A DNA stretch of 64,000 nt from Bombyx mori. Lineage: Eukaryota > Arthropoda > Insecta > Lepidoptera > Bombycidae. Shown one piece after another: positions 34,245 through 45,885 of this stretch. Each line of letters starts with the position of its first letter. The stretch's first letter is position 1. Position numbers and translations under genes: made by a program. The stretch spans positions 15,686,001 to 15,750,000 of the forward strand of contig NC_085124.1 of assembly GCF_030269925.1 (NCBI RefSeq), in the 5' to 3' direction. Under the pieces are notes generated by a model. The model did no database searches and had not been told where the DNA came from. It saw nothing but the letters and a program-made list of their open reading frames with translations.

Positions 34245-34905
34245 GACCTATCATGGATTGGGTGACGATATTCACATCATCGTATCTAGGAGACACTAGA
34301 CCGCCAAACAGTTACCATGAAATTTTTAAGGGTAAGATTTCATTTGGGGCGTTGCTTAGGCAGCACCTATCCAGGGTCCGATTATCAAAAAGAATCTATT
34401 GTCAATCGCAAGTGACGTGCGCTCCCTCAAAATTTAATGCGTTGCAATCGAGCCATCAGGCACTTCGTGCGGCTTCCACATATCATGGTCTTTTACTTTA
34501 GCAATTTTACGTAAATGGACCCATCTTTGTTGCGAGGCTTGGGGGAGGCCTATGTCCAGTAGTGGACGTCTGTGGGCTGATAAGAAGAAGAAGGACCCAT
34601 ATTGTTTTGATCTTAGCATTGAAAGCTGCTGCTAACTCAGCGATGGATTTAGTATCGTCGCCTTGCACTACAGCCTTCAATTCGCGTTTGTTAATTTTAG
34701 TTTTCGGGTACCACGAGATTCATTTTATAGATCAATATTTCCATCTCGGAAGCGTTTAAACCAACAACGAGTCGTGAGTTTGCGGTTTGTGCGACATCCT
34801 ACTGCGACGGAACTCTTGTTCCAAAAATACGCTTATTTTTATCATGTCCATATATACAGTATAACTACAAATAAACAACTGACTTTGTTTGTAAAATAGA
34901 ATACC
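34245..34905 (-). pseudogene. Decayed mariner transposon, copy 2
   Basis: Read on the minus strand: an upstream region matching the 5' part of copy 1, then the helix-turn-helix region (R-E-L-K-A-V-V-Q, D-T-K-S-I-A-E-L-A-A-A-F-N, I-K-T-I-W-V), interrupted by a 68-bp insertion, then H-L-R-K-I-A-K-V-K-D-H-D-M-W-K-P-H-E. Further down, K-F-H-G-N-C-L-A-V matches the usual K-K-V-M-V-T-V-W-W position, with stops. The catalytic DD34D end is absent. Same family as copies 1 and 3 by these words. Confidence 0.75.
34525..34592 (+). mobile_element. 68-bp RTE LINE 3' tip inside mariner copy 2
   Basis: Reads 'gaggcttgggggaggcctat', 'gtccagtagtggacgtctgt', 'gggctgataagaagaagaa'. It translates as G-L-G-E-A-Y-V-Q then a stop and W-T-S-V-G, the end of RTE-type ORF2. 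The short AAG repeat replaces a poly-A tail, as in RTE elements that end in a microsatellite. GGACCCAT flanks it at 34517-34524 and 34593-34600. Confidence 0.85.
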
Positions 34906-34989
34906 ATATTTTTAAATACAATTCGTGTATTGTCCGCAATACATGAATTCCAATACAATAAAAAAAAAGGAAAGCCTTCAGAAACATAA

Positions 34990-35066
34990 CCCACTGGGTT
35001 TCTTGCTGGATCTTCTCAATGGGTCAATATTCCAATTCGGTGGTAAGTCAGAGAAGCACTGTTCTT
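34990..35066 (+). mobile_element. LINE 3' UTR relic (Jockey-like)
   Basis: 'tgggtttcttgctggatctt ctcaatgggtc ... attcggtggtaagtcagaga agcactg' is a diverged form of the 3' UTR opening at 61253 ('tgagtttctcgccggatctt...'). Confidence 0.55.
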
Positions 35067-37070
35067 GATACAAAATTAAAAGGAAGTCGAATGCGAATCA
35101 CCACAGCGGTCAGACATTTTGAATGCTATAAAACGGAAATAAATGCCCACAAATGGGTTAGTTTTTCTACTTCACCAAATGATGATGGGAGTAGTGACGT
35201 GTGCAATATGAGCAGCGCTCTTTAAATTTAATCAGAGCCATCGGTCCACGGTCATACAGAATTGGTATTTCTAAGCTTTATTCAATGACAGTAGTCAGTA
35301 TCCCAGTCATGATCTATGACGCGCAAACAGAAAATTAAAATGTATCCATTTTTATATAGCGCTGGGAACCCTAAAAATATCAATAAGCCTGGCTGAAATT
35401 GAAACCCACAGAAATAAAACGAGGAATGTCAATCACGCCGAAATTGTCGCTTCACTTAAAAACAAAACAAAACCTCGGACGTTGAAGGCATTACAAACGT
35501 TCAGGAATGTTGTGGAAACGTGCCAAAGCGAAAGCTCTGCCCTGCATGCAAATAGAGAGGCAATGCCGCATGTGAGGAGGGCCATTGTGTGCGCCAGAGC
35601 GACGTTTACGAGAGGAACGGCCTTATTTATACCGGTACTTTGCCGTGATTCGAATCGTAAGAATATAGCACTGAGGCACTGTGATCGATTGTTAAGATGC
35701 CTATCCAGAAATATCTGCTTTTCCGATTTTGAATCACGTAGCCATGAACGGATTTGGTAACAAATACAAAATGTATTAACTACGTACATTTCAAATAACT
35801 GGACCCTCGCTAATATTTGTCTCAGAACAAATTAAAAACATTACTAACTTTTTTTTTGTAAATCAATGTGTTAACAATAGTAACGAAGCGTCTATGTGCC
35901 TACTGCTGTAGCACTCGTGCGTTCCAGTTTCAACAGTAGAGTCCAAAACACAAATTACTCTACGTGTGCGCCTCTCCAAAACCAAGATAATTGGACGGAT
36001 CTTTCGTTCAGGGCGTCCCCTAGAAGATGCCTTATTTTTAATTCGCATAGCAGGGAGTCTAAATTAAGCGGCTGAAGGATTCCGCCAAGCAAGCGTACAC
36101 GGCCGGCCTGAAAGCCAATTAATTCGCGAGGCGCCGCCCTCCAGACAAGTTTTTCCGTAACGTATGGAGCAAAATGTAATCCAAACGAGCTGCTGGGGAC
36201 CGACTCAGTAATCGCGGGACTCGACTTGAGATTAATCATTCGGAAATCTTGGAACTTTCACATCTCACGGTAGCAGGGAAGAGTTTAATTATGATTGTTA
36301 AAAAGCAATTAAGTTTAAGTTCCGTTTGATATGTAAACTATTTTACGGAGCACCTGATAGTGAGCGATCACCAGTCTCAGTCGTTTGTAAAGCGCACTAG
36401 GATCTGATCTTGTAGAGGAAGCAGTATGCGATCCAACTACTCAATCTATGTGTTACTGCTGTGTTTTAAGATGCCATGTCCATTTTATGATTTAAGTAGA
36501 TTATAATTCAAAATAATGGAATGAGTAACTACAATATGTTCTACGGATACAATATATGTACATTTTAATTTAATTTTACACTTTTCCTAATTATTTCAGT
36601 ACATTGTGGAACTTTAAAAATTCAAGCAATGAAAAATCAAAATTTAAAATTGGATTCCGCTATACGTACGGTTATGAAAACTGACAGGAAATTGGAATGG
36701 GCGTGCTGCTGAATATTGGCGGGCGGGCTTCGGCAGCATCCAATAATGCGCAGGATGTTGTCTCAGAGACGGAGAGCTGTTTCACCGAGCTAGGCGCGCC
36801 ACACCTGCCGCACGGTTCACGGGGCAATACGTAAAGCTCGTTGTAGACAAATTTTTCTTACGTGTACAGGCACGTGCTTCGGCGGACATTCACAAACATC
36901 ATTGTAACATTAAATATATTCATTTAGTGTATAATAATATCACAGCTTTTAAGTTGCATGCGTGGTGGGCAACTCACGCTTAGTTTGTATGAAGTGGATG
37001 ACCTGAGTAAAGAAACCTCGACATTACTAAACTCATCGACCTAGAGATAGATAGCTCCATAGCGTTTTAT
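35067..37070. other. Unassigned stretch
   Basis: Overlapping frames at 35433-35789 (minus, 118 codons) and 35482-35760 (plus, 92 codons) are complementary shadows without a domain pattern. Nothing else recognised. Confidence 0.35.
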
Positions 37071-37300
37071 AACTGATGGCAGATCTCCTTGTGAACGGGT
37101 AGATACTTATTTCTGCGGTGAAGTAGTCATACGTTCTAATTTTTAAGGTTTGGGATAGCCATTGTACTATACAATTTAGACATAGACGTAATAAATAATA
37201 TAAGGAAGTTGGCGACATCCACGCTGTGATGTCTGTGGGCTCCAGTAACGATCATCAAGTGAATTGGATCAGCTTCTCGAGCTTTGGTAGTGAAAAAGAA
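37071..37300 (+). mobile_element. Old Bm1 SINE relic
   Basis: 'gatggcagatctccttgtga ... tatttctgcggtgaagtagt ... gtctgtgggctccagtaacg' follows the order of Bm1 body blocks with many changes. Confidence 0.65.
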
Positions 37301-39517
37301 GTCGTGTCAAAACTTATAGCTAACCGTTCAACAAAGAAAATGTTGAAATGAAGAAGACAACCGTAAGTGAAGTAGTAGTCGTAGGAACCCGTTAAAAACA
37401 CAAACTGTATGGTAATTTAAATTCTATGAAAAAACAAACACAAACTTGAAAGAATTATAAAGAAATAAAAAGCAATTTAATTTCGTATTTTCTGAAGAAA
37501 TAATACGTCGTGTTGTTGAAAATTTTCAAATATTTAAAAAAACTGTTCCCTCGAGAAGTAAGAACATTTCCATTACAAAGAAAATATTTTTTGTAACGTT
37601 TTCCTGGAAGCCTGCCTACGTAATTATGTGCGTCCGGTACAGCCCCCCTCTCCCCTCCCGTCCCCTCCCCGCTGTTAACTGTCTCTACCCTGTTCAATAA
37701 TTAATTAACGGATTTCAATCAAAAGGTCAATTATTGTCTCCTGGAATAAAAAAGTAAATGCGTTTTTATATAAAATGCTCAAAATTGAGACGAAAAAATG
37801 TATTGTAATGTATATGTATTATTTTTCATTAATTTGAGAATATTTTAATGATTCTTAGTAGCGCCGTAGCAGTTGACATGTTGTCGCCAGTTTCTTCGGC
37901 TGCCGCGAGTCATAGACCTCATTAAAACTACTTTTACGGTTTTTTAATGCTCTCACATTACTTCTAACGCTTCGTAAAGTCACAGTGGCGGCCTGCAACG
38001 GTCAGCCGTGCTATCTAGAATGAAACATTTGCTAAAAGGTTCCGTGAGCACTCGTGTTTACGATTTATAGTATCTGTGTATGAGGAACTAAAAACATAGC
38101 GATACTTGGTTGCAACTCATAAAGCGGGAACGCATTATCTTGTCTAATTAGAAATATATTTATACAGTATGTTACCGGTTACAGCTCCTACATTTTACGT
38201 CTCAGCAGTTCGAAGAGGCAATGTGCAATAAAACGCGACCGCATTGTTTATTACTTTGTTATGCTTTATACAATAAATGTGCGCGGCGGTAATGGCGGGC
38301 TCTGTGCAGCCCCGGTCACATCCACCCGACACGATTTATTGTTGTTGTATTGTAGAAAAATCGTCTCAATTTTCGGAAATCAAATTTAACCATTCACAGT
38401 TTCATAACAATGGGCGCGCTCGTGGTCCTTCTGTATTCATTTATCATCAAGATAGATAATTATTGTATTTACTTTGGTTGAGAATTATATTTTGTGTACA
38501 CGAAATTTAATTTCACCTTCTGTGGCCTGGTTTTGTACTGGCTTGTATCTAGACATAGTGAAACGAGATGAAATGAAATGAAATAATGCCCTAGTAAAAT
38601 GATAATAATGTTCTGAGACATCAGTGGGCCGAGAAGCCAAGTTTAGCGACTTTGTGTAATCTTTCCACATTTGTGCAGTTGCCTAGATGTGGGATCGTTC
38701 ATAAGCTACCATTATTATACGTTCAAACTTAAAGTAATACTAAATTAAGAAACTAATTCACACAACTTCGCTGCTCCCGTTTCCGCCAAAAAGCCAAGTT
38801 GCTATTCACTTTAAGTCTTCATCTGACAATACAAGTAAAAGTTATTTTTGAAAAAGATTTTGTATTGCCCATCGACTTTTGCGGCATATAGTACGTGTTT
38901 TGTCCAATATTATATGCTAATAAGAGCCGCTTTCTCCTGTGTCTATTTTGATGACAACGCCTTTCTATGATTTTTATATTCAGCAGCACCGGAACTAAAT
39001 TTAGTATGAACTAAGTTTAGTAGAACTAAGTATGAACTAAGTGATTTTATCACGAAAGCCAATAGTAGGTTTTAGATTTTACAACAACGCGGTCGCTTTA
39101 CTCAGAGTCAGCCTCGGAATAGATTGCTCCTAGATCGATTAGCAGTTTAGCGTTGGTATTTGTGCGCAATATGAACAAACCTTAAAAAACTAATTTAAAA
39201 ATAGGATCGTACTGAAAACTGTTTAGTGTTTATAAATGTAATAAATAGTCGTTTATAGGTTTATTACAGCTGCATCAGTGACGACGGAGTGTTCTAGAAT
39301 AACCATTAAGACGGTTGTACTAAGAGGTACGTTAACATGATAAAAAAAATACAAGAAACACAAGAGTATACATTTTATTATACATAAATTAGGGCAAGTC
39401 TACGGCCCATACCTGTAGCAGTATGCTGTGGTGCCAGTCATTAACTGTGCCAATGTCAGCTGCCCTGTCAAGGCCCTGTCCTGCCTTGTTCATTCCAAGT
39501 AATCTAAGGACATTTTT
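37301..39517. other. Unassigned stretch with small low-complexity tracts
   Basis: 37636-37672 is a C-rich tract (cccccctctcccctcccgtc and on). 38566-38583 has ATGAA repeats. 39000-39045 has three imperfect units of 'tatgaactaagt'. No gene. Confidence 0.4.
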
Positions 39518-39583
39518 TTATTTTCCCTACCTAAGCTGTTAACCTTCGAGGGCTATGCCCACGTCACCGAGCGAGTAGGATAC
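39518..39583 (-). mobile_element. LINE 3' tip (Jockey-like)
   Basis: 'tttttttattttccctacct aagctgttaaccttcgaggg ctatgcccacgtcaccgagc gagtagg' is the reverse of the end seen at 61380-61433 and 31259-31317, with several changes. Confidence 0.7.
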
Positions 39584-40199
39584 AAGTTCTTAATGACTCA
39601 TTTCTAACGTGTGACTACGAGAAAATCACAAAAACATTGTGCTCATTTGTAGTGATAAAGCGTCAAGTGTCACGCTATTGTCGTTATTGTAGTGGAACTC
39701 GTATGGAATAACATAACACATTATCTCAAAGAGCGTGTGAAAACAAAGGCTACACAAACGAAAAAAAAAGGGTGAATTTCCATAATAATGTTCTCTTTGG
39801 CAATTTGCAAGAGAAATTAACTCCGCGTCTACGTAAATGCATTTTACAAAGACTTTTTCACGTCGTTGGTACTCGCTTACATTATATTTTAGGAAAATTT
39901 GAATTTGGTTTAGTTTTTGTTCTGAATTTTTAGTTTGAATTTTTTATGAAGCTTATCTATATCGTTTGAAAAGTGCGTTTTTAACAATTCAAGGATGCAT
40001 ATTGTGCATGTAACATCCTCTTAGTACGTCAACAATGATTTTTGGAACATTTACAATAGCTGCACTGTATAAAAATCGGAACGTCTTGCACAAGAATGAC
40101 TCTTATATTGAATACTAGCAACCATTTTGATACTTCAATTAAGGTTCTGACGGTATATTTTGAAGTGCGCCGCGATAAGTAAGTTAGATTAAGAACTTT
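39584..40199. other. Unassigned AT-rich stretch
   Basis: Nothing recognised. Confidence 0.35.
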
Positions 40200-40760
40200 A
40201 TCGTAGGTCCAGCTCCGGCATCGTGAGGAGTCACCGGGCGACCTGAGAGGGTCGAGGCTGCGCTGCACGCTACCGTCACTCTAGCGCGCTGGCACCAGGA
40301 GGACGGGATGACGCATCGGCGGCTGCGGTCCACATTGTCACCGTCGCTGTCGTCGCCGAACATACTGTGGGATGGCAACCCGGTTGGCGGTGTTTCGCAT
40401 TCCGACCCGGCAGGCTGGTTCTGACCAGTAGGCATCGCCCGGGCGGTCCGACGAGCCGCCGTACCGCAGAGAACGGCGTCGTTGGTCGTCGACGACCGTC
40501 TAGACGACCCGTCGGTCTTAAGAGTGACGCCGCGAGTCTGGTTGTTGTTGACCGCGGGAATCCCCCTACTCTGGTCGGGTTTCTGACCCCGGGCGGAGAT
40601 CGGATGTTGGATGTGAGAGTGCAGTGGGAGTCGTTTGATGGGTAGGGCCTTTAAAAATATCCTTGGGCCTTGGCGGTCTAATCCGAACATCTGCAGACCG
40701 TCAAGTCCCACATACCATGCGTGCCTCGTGCGCACGCATAGAACATTTTTTCGCAATCTC
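40200..40760 (+). mobile_element. R1-like LINE 3' UTR copy
   Basis: Shares ordered blocks with 42155-43053: 'aacccggttggcggtgtttc', 'gtgacgccgcgagtctggtt', 'atccccctactctgg', 'gagagtgcagtgggagtcgt', 'aacatctgcagaccgtcaag'. GC-rich against an AT-rich background. Both strands show frames of 92-192 codons, which arise from the GC content and not from a gene. Confidence 0.65.
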
Positions 40761-42065
40761 AACTAATTGCAAAACCGGGCATTGCAAAAACGCATTTTTT
40801 CCTAACCTAAGCTAATACTGGTACATTTTATTTATTGATATAGTCCAACGGTCTCACGGCCCTGGTAACCCTGCCCTATGAGTACGACTAACTTTACTTA
40901 ATTCTCCCCATACCATTTTGCTCTACGAAGTGGTTGATACGAAGCGTAGCCCTCGCTATTATTCCGTATGTGTGAAAGATAGAGAACTCTATAATATTCG
41001 TGTCATGCTGCTCTATTACAGACTATTTGTGTACTGAATGAACAACGAAGAATAAGGGCGGACTTACACAAGCAGACTTTCGCAACCATAAGCAAGCGAG
41101 AATCAAGAATACAATTGCCTTGTGTAAACGACTGGTGGATATTTTGATAGAAAATTATAGTTTATTTTTATGACAACCAAATGTTTGTGGGTGAGATTTA
41201 AAAGCTGTGTAAAGCGAAAAATCGGCCTCCCACTTCTACTTGAAGCTACAGGCTTGGGCAGGCTTAGGATTTTATAAAGAAAGAACCTGAGTTTAGTACA
41301 TACTAGCAATAACTGGTACGTACTCTTATAAGTATTCTATTACTAGTTTGTAATAATAAAAACAATTGAATCTTCAGTACAACGACATCTAAATAGTAAA
41401 ATCTGTTTCAAAGGTAACAAACAATGCTATTGGCACCGTGGTGGAGCCGCTGCTCGGGACTCCGTGAATCCGACACATAACCGTTTCTTAGACTTGATTG
41501 ATTGCTGCGATTAACAAACGCTTGACCATCAATTCGTCACACAAACCGTCCATGTAATTTCCACTTTAAAACGACCTTCAACTTCTTAAGCCCGAACTCC
41601 ATTTCGTAGCTCAGGCATTACTGGATGTCCATTGACAAGTACCTTTTAGAGTTCATTTGGACTTTATTTATGACACTATAAGAATGGTATTAGTCTGCAG
41701 TGTCATTGTAAGGGTTTCTGCACACGTGCGTTGATTGCTCAGTCGACAGCTGAAAGATAAATGAGCTGTCATTTGTCAGAGCTGTGACATGACGTCACAT
41801 GTGCACTCGCCCTGCTAAATGCAAAACATGAGCTCTCTAAGTTGATTGATGAATCCTACGTTATAGAACGAATTAAATATATTATCACTTGCGGGTACGT
41901 GGGTTCGCGGCTAGGTAAGTCGGACATTTTGATAATACAACCGGCTTGCCTAATTTTACCACGAAGCAATCATGCATTCCGGTTTTTTTAACAATTTTAT
42001 TTTAATTTACAATTTTAATTAACATTTTATAAATTTATAAAATTTTACAGTTATCTTATAAGCCG
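40761..42065. other. Unassigned stretch
   Basis: A Bm1-like relic at about 41938-41990 ('ccggcttgcctaattttacc acgaagcaatcatgc'). No gene. Confidence 0.35.
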
Positions 42066-43238
42066 TCAGCCTAAAATATAAGTCGCCCGGTGGATTCACA
42101 TCGAATGATGCGTTTGTACCGATTTTCGAATCCCGCAGGCCGATACAAATTTTCCTGAAGGACCCGGTTCTCGCGGACTGGGGGAACCGCGACCGAGGGC
42201 CTTGTGATGCAAGTGTTCACCGGCTGGTCCCTGCACCGCGCGCCCGGAAAGAACTGACATTGGAGTGTTACCAGTGTGGCTGCGACGAGGATACAGACGG
42301 ACGCACGTTGACGCACATAGGGCAGCGCCGTGTCCTTGTCTCGCAAATAGGAATTAAGTTTGCGTTACCGTCATTGCTACGATGCTCTGCTGATATGTCC
42401 TAAAAGTTCATGCTCCATTTCTGTGAGTTCAACATCTTACAGAAGCAGGCGGCCAAAAGAGGGAGGATTCATCCCTCCCCGCCCCGATTTGACGCCGCCA
42501 AGTCCAGGCAGGAGAAGGGCTTTCGCCGAGCCCCTGCCCTTGTAGAAGGTGACCCTCCTCCAGTTTAGGTTCCAGGATAACTTGGCGGGGGGCAGCGCCA
42601 CGCGCTACCTTTACTTTAGCACGCTGCATGGCAGCAGCTCTACGGTACTGCTGTGGAAGACGAACCGGCTGGCGGTCTATCGCGTTCCAACCTGGCAGAC
42701 TGATTTTGGTCCAGCGGAATATTTTAAATGCCAGTGGCCGAGACGGCCCACGTACAACCATCGACTATCGCCTCGAGGACGCGTCGGTCGGGCGTCCTAG
42801 GAGTAACGCAGCGAGTCTAGTTATATTGTTGATAACAGGACCCCCCTACTCTGGCCGAGCTGTGATCCTAGGCAGAGTTTGAATGTCGAGTAAAAGAGTA
42901 CAATGGAGGTCGTTTGGTCGGTAGGGGCCAAAAAGCAACCTTAGTTCCGTGGTCTGCTCCCAATATCTGCAGACCATTGAGTAACACTTACCTCGCGCGC
43001 CACCTAGACGTGGAAACCATATCTGAAGTTCGGCTCTTTCGAAAAAAAAAGGTTACAATTTTTCAGATCAAATACGTACTTAACAATTGTTGACGAATGA
43101 CTTTCACAGTAAAAGAATTATATCGTGTAATAAAAATCAAACCCGTAAAACCCGGTTTGAAGGGCGGGACTGCCGTTGCACTGTAAAAACTGAGACGTTA
43201 GAACTCATATTTCAAGGTAGGCGGCATTTACGTTGTTT
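42066..43238 (+). mobile_element. Bm1 SINE split by an R1-like LINE
   Basis: The head region ('gcccggtggattcac' and 'gaatcccgcaggccgataca') ends at 42154. The linker and body resume at 43054 ('tacaatttttcagatcaaat acgtacttaac ... aaaaatcaaacccgtaaaa') and stop near 43238, where the next Bm1 begins. Between lies the LINE at 42155-43053. The body has lost its 'gtaggaccacc...' part. Confidence 0.82.
42155..43053 (+). mobile_element. R1-like LINE 3' end (ORF2 C-terminus and 3' UTR)
   Basis: About 0.9 kb ending in an A run. The 5' half reads, with frame changes, L-E-C-Y-Q-C, I-G-Q-R-R-V-L-V-S-Q-I-G, F-A-L-P-S-L-L-R, and then R-R-P-K-E-G-G to A-F-A-E-P-L-P-L with a stop at 42545. From memory this is the ORF2 tail of R1-clade LINEs (short Cys motif, then L-P-S-L-L-R, then an Arg-rich end). 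The 3' UTR carries the blocks shared with 8397, 40200 and 51838. The TSD is TACAAATTTTC (42144-42154) and TACAATTTTTC (43054-43064). Confidence 0.72.
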
Positions 43239-43482
43239 TGACTGGTGGTAGGACCTCTTCTGAGTCCGCACGGGTAGGTATCACCACCCTGCCTATTTCT
43301 GCCGTGAAGCAGTAATGCGTTTCGGTTTGAAGGGTGGGGCAGCCGTTGTAACTATACTGAGACCTTAGAACTTATCTCAAGGTGGGTGGCGCATTTACGT
43401 TGTAGATGTCTATGGGCTCCAGTAACCACTTAGCACCGAGTGGGCTGTGAGCTCGTCCACCCATCTAAACAATAAAATAAAA
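43239..43482 (+). mobile_element. Bm1 SINE, 5'-truncated
   Basis: From 'actggtggtaggacctcttc' to 'catctaaacaataaaataaa'. It abuts the older split Bm1, giving two Bm1 units in tandem. Confidence 0.9.
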
Positions 43483-44084
43483 AAAACCATATTGGTTCCG
43501 ATAGAGAATCAGTTTCTATATTAAATATATTATCTGTGTTTTTGCACTGAATATACTTCTTCGGTCAACTGGTGAAGTATCCATGCCAAATACCATCTGT
43601 CCTCATTGAATTTTGGTTTAGTTCGCTATAGTCCATATATCTGTTGGAATTAAGTCGTGAATTGCTGCATAATAGCTATGGGACACACACATAATATATG
43701 TTAGAAAACAAGAAGAATGAATAGACATTAGCTACTGCTGGCCCGTTGGACTGTCTTCAGATATTAGCCTCTGATCTTGGTTATTCGAAGGAGGTCGCTT
43801 ATGTATTTTTTTCTCAAACCTTCTATATCTTCATAATGGAAAATCAGAAGCCCTCTCTAAAGATAGCATGACCCTCACGACGACCGTATAAAAACGTAAT
43901 CCCATCAATCAGGGCTCGATACAAAGAGACTAGTGTATTCCGAGGTCGTGCGATAGCGACGACGCGACGTGTGGACTATTTCCGCGTCATCGGGGCTCTT
44001 TGTGATCTTCGAGATTTTGCTGTTACCTATAAATATATAATGTACTAGTTTCATTTTAGTTAATGTTGAGAAGTTTTGGAAACA
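43483..44084. other. Unassigned stretch
   Basis: Nothing recognised. Confidence 0.35.
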
Positions 44085-44345
44085 GAAGGCGATAGGGCGT
44101 ATTGTAAGCCCATACGGAAAGTAATGTCGTCTTGCCTGTTTCGGCCGTGAACCACTGATGCTTTCCTGTTTTAATGATTACCTATATAAAAAAAATACAA
44201 TGAAGACGTTTTGTAATCCCTCTGGCCTCACATATCACTCCGGCGCGTGGTATCATTCACGTTGAGATGTTTATGGCTTCAGTAATCATTTAAAACCAGG
44301 CAGGCCGTGTGCTCACTCACGCATCTACCTATGCAATAAAAACAA
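44085..44345 (+). mobile_element. Old Bm1 SINE relic
   Basis: 'gataggGCGTATTGTAAGCC'-type opening, 'tgcctgtttcggccgtgaac', 'tggcttcagtaatcatttaa' and 'tctacctatgcaataaaaac' follow the Bm1 order at low identity. Confidence 0.6.
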
Positions 44346-44408
44346 ACGAGCTACGGGAGATTACAAATGATTGGTGAAAAACTATATAGAATATTGTTGT
44401 GTTTCCAG

Positions 44409-44693
44409 TCTACCGCAGTAATACGTACCGAACCTACGGCTTGGCTCGCCTGAGGATTAAGAATAAAAAGAAAATAATTAAACCTCAAAGGCTAAATAAG
44501 TGGTACATTAAAAACTTTGTTAGTGTTTTAGATTGTATAAGTTGTACATACAATAAGTCAGTTATAACCCGTATTACAGTGAGACTAAGAGAGAAGTTTT
44601 TAAAACTATCACAAAGAAGTCACGTGAACGCGTTGTGCTTTGTCGCGGGAGAGTCATTCAAAATTAGAAATAACACTTTGCTGCGCAGCGCTG
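44409..44693 (+). CDS. Candidate internal exon, unknown protein
   Basis: A frame open for about 100 codons whose limits look like splice sites: 'tgttgtgtttccag' at 44395-44408 as acceptor and G|GTAAGT at 44693-44699 as donor, giving a 285-base exon (a multiple of three). The peptide is basic (R-L-R-I-K-N-K-K-K-I-I-K) and matches no family I know. The start of the frame is GTG, not ATG. Good splice words occur by chance in AT-rich DNA, so this is weak. Confidence 0.18.
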
Positions 44694-44699
44694 GTAAGT

Positions 44700-45654
44700 A
44701 GTAGGTACAGTATACGGAACTTAGCACTTCAATATCACGCTATCATTTTGTATCTTGCTATAATTTGAAAGACATAAAATATTTCTTTGTTACATTAACA
44801 AAACGTTGTGACTACTGTTGTGGTTACAACGGTTGGGGTGTTTTCAAACTGTTTTATTATAGTCGTATAGCGACGTCAGACTCAATGACTCATTACGAAG
44901 TTACGAGTAGTACCCACGTTTGTAGTATAGCCATAGCATGAAAAATAAAATACATTTTTGTTCTAAAGCAGATGCGGGACTGTCTGTAACAAAAATATTT
45001 TTTATTATGACTTTAAAAGCTATTTGTAAATAAAATCGAAAAGGCAAAAATAATATTATTATGTACCTGGGATTATTTCAAAACATCTCGGAATAAATGT
45101 ATTCAAGACAAAAGTCAAGATTCCGTAAGTAAGTCCGATGTAAACAAAACAACAAAACAACGCCGAATTAAGTTCTCGCCAGAGATTTTGTTTAACGCAA
45201 AAAGGCAAGACATGTGTGCTCGAGCGAACTATCTGAGCAAATCCGGCGCGTAAATATTATAGTTATTATTGAAGGCGCGACGCCGGCCGTGCGTGAAATT
45301 ATGCCGCGGCCCACTGTCTGCTTGAGGGCTGTGCCCCTTGCTCCCACCGAGACCAGGACACAGGCGTAAGCGATTACCAAATAACGAATACTGTACTTCT
45401 AGCCTAAGCATTATAACAGGGTGATCAAGCAAGTTCTCCCACAGTGTACATGATGAACCGACTGAAACAACATAGTTATTATAAATATTATAAGCTATTA
45501 CAGTAAGCACACGTGAGCGGAATAAGTTCGCCGTAATCATAATAACTTAAAGTCAATTATTTCCAAAAGTGAGATATTCACTAAAAAAGCTGTCACTTTT
45601 GTTTTATTTAAAACTGCGTTTTAGTTATGATTTACAATTACGTCAATCTATATC
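44700..45654. other. Unassigned stretch
   Basis: Nothing recognised; 45285-45370 is locally GC-richer without a coding pattern. Confidence 0.35.
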
Positions 45655-45885
45655 TATACTAATATATAAATCTACAGTGGTTTTTACGGATGTTCCGTTA
45701 TAACTACTGAACCGTGCATTCGATTGACTTGAAACTTGGTATCCATGTAGAAAATACATGTACTTAATGGATAGTTAATATTTATCTGAGTGTTGGACTC
45801 CCTAATAATAATGACAATAAATAATGATGTTAATTTTAAGTCCCCAGCGAAGCGGGCCAATACGGCTTGTCTCTTATAAATTAAC
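45655..45885 (+). repeat. Dispersed insect repeat, 'actgaac...ttgatttgaaacttggtat' type
   Basis: Opens 'tatactaatatataaatcta', contains 'actactgaaccgtgcattcg' and 'gaaacttggtatccatgtag', and ends 'agtccccagcgaagcgggcc'. This end is found reversed at 5389. The pattern is very common in insect genomes from memory; its class (Helitron-like or other) is not decided here. Confidence 0.5.

Noticed and set aside
35433..35789. 118-codon minus and 92-codon plus frames
   Set aside because: They overlap on opposite strands, with no family match and no splice context.
40184..40762. 192-codon minus and 92-codon plus frames
   Set aside because: They lie in the GC-rich 3' UTR of an R1-like LINE present in several copies; the frames are not conserved between copies.
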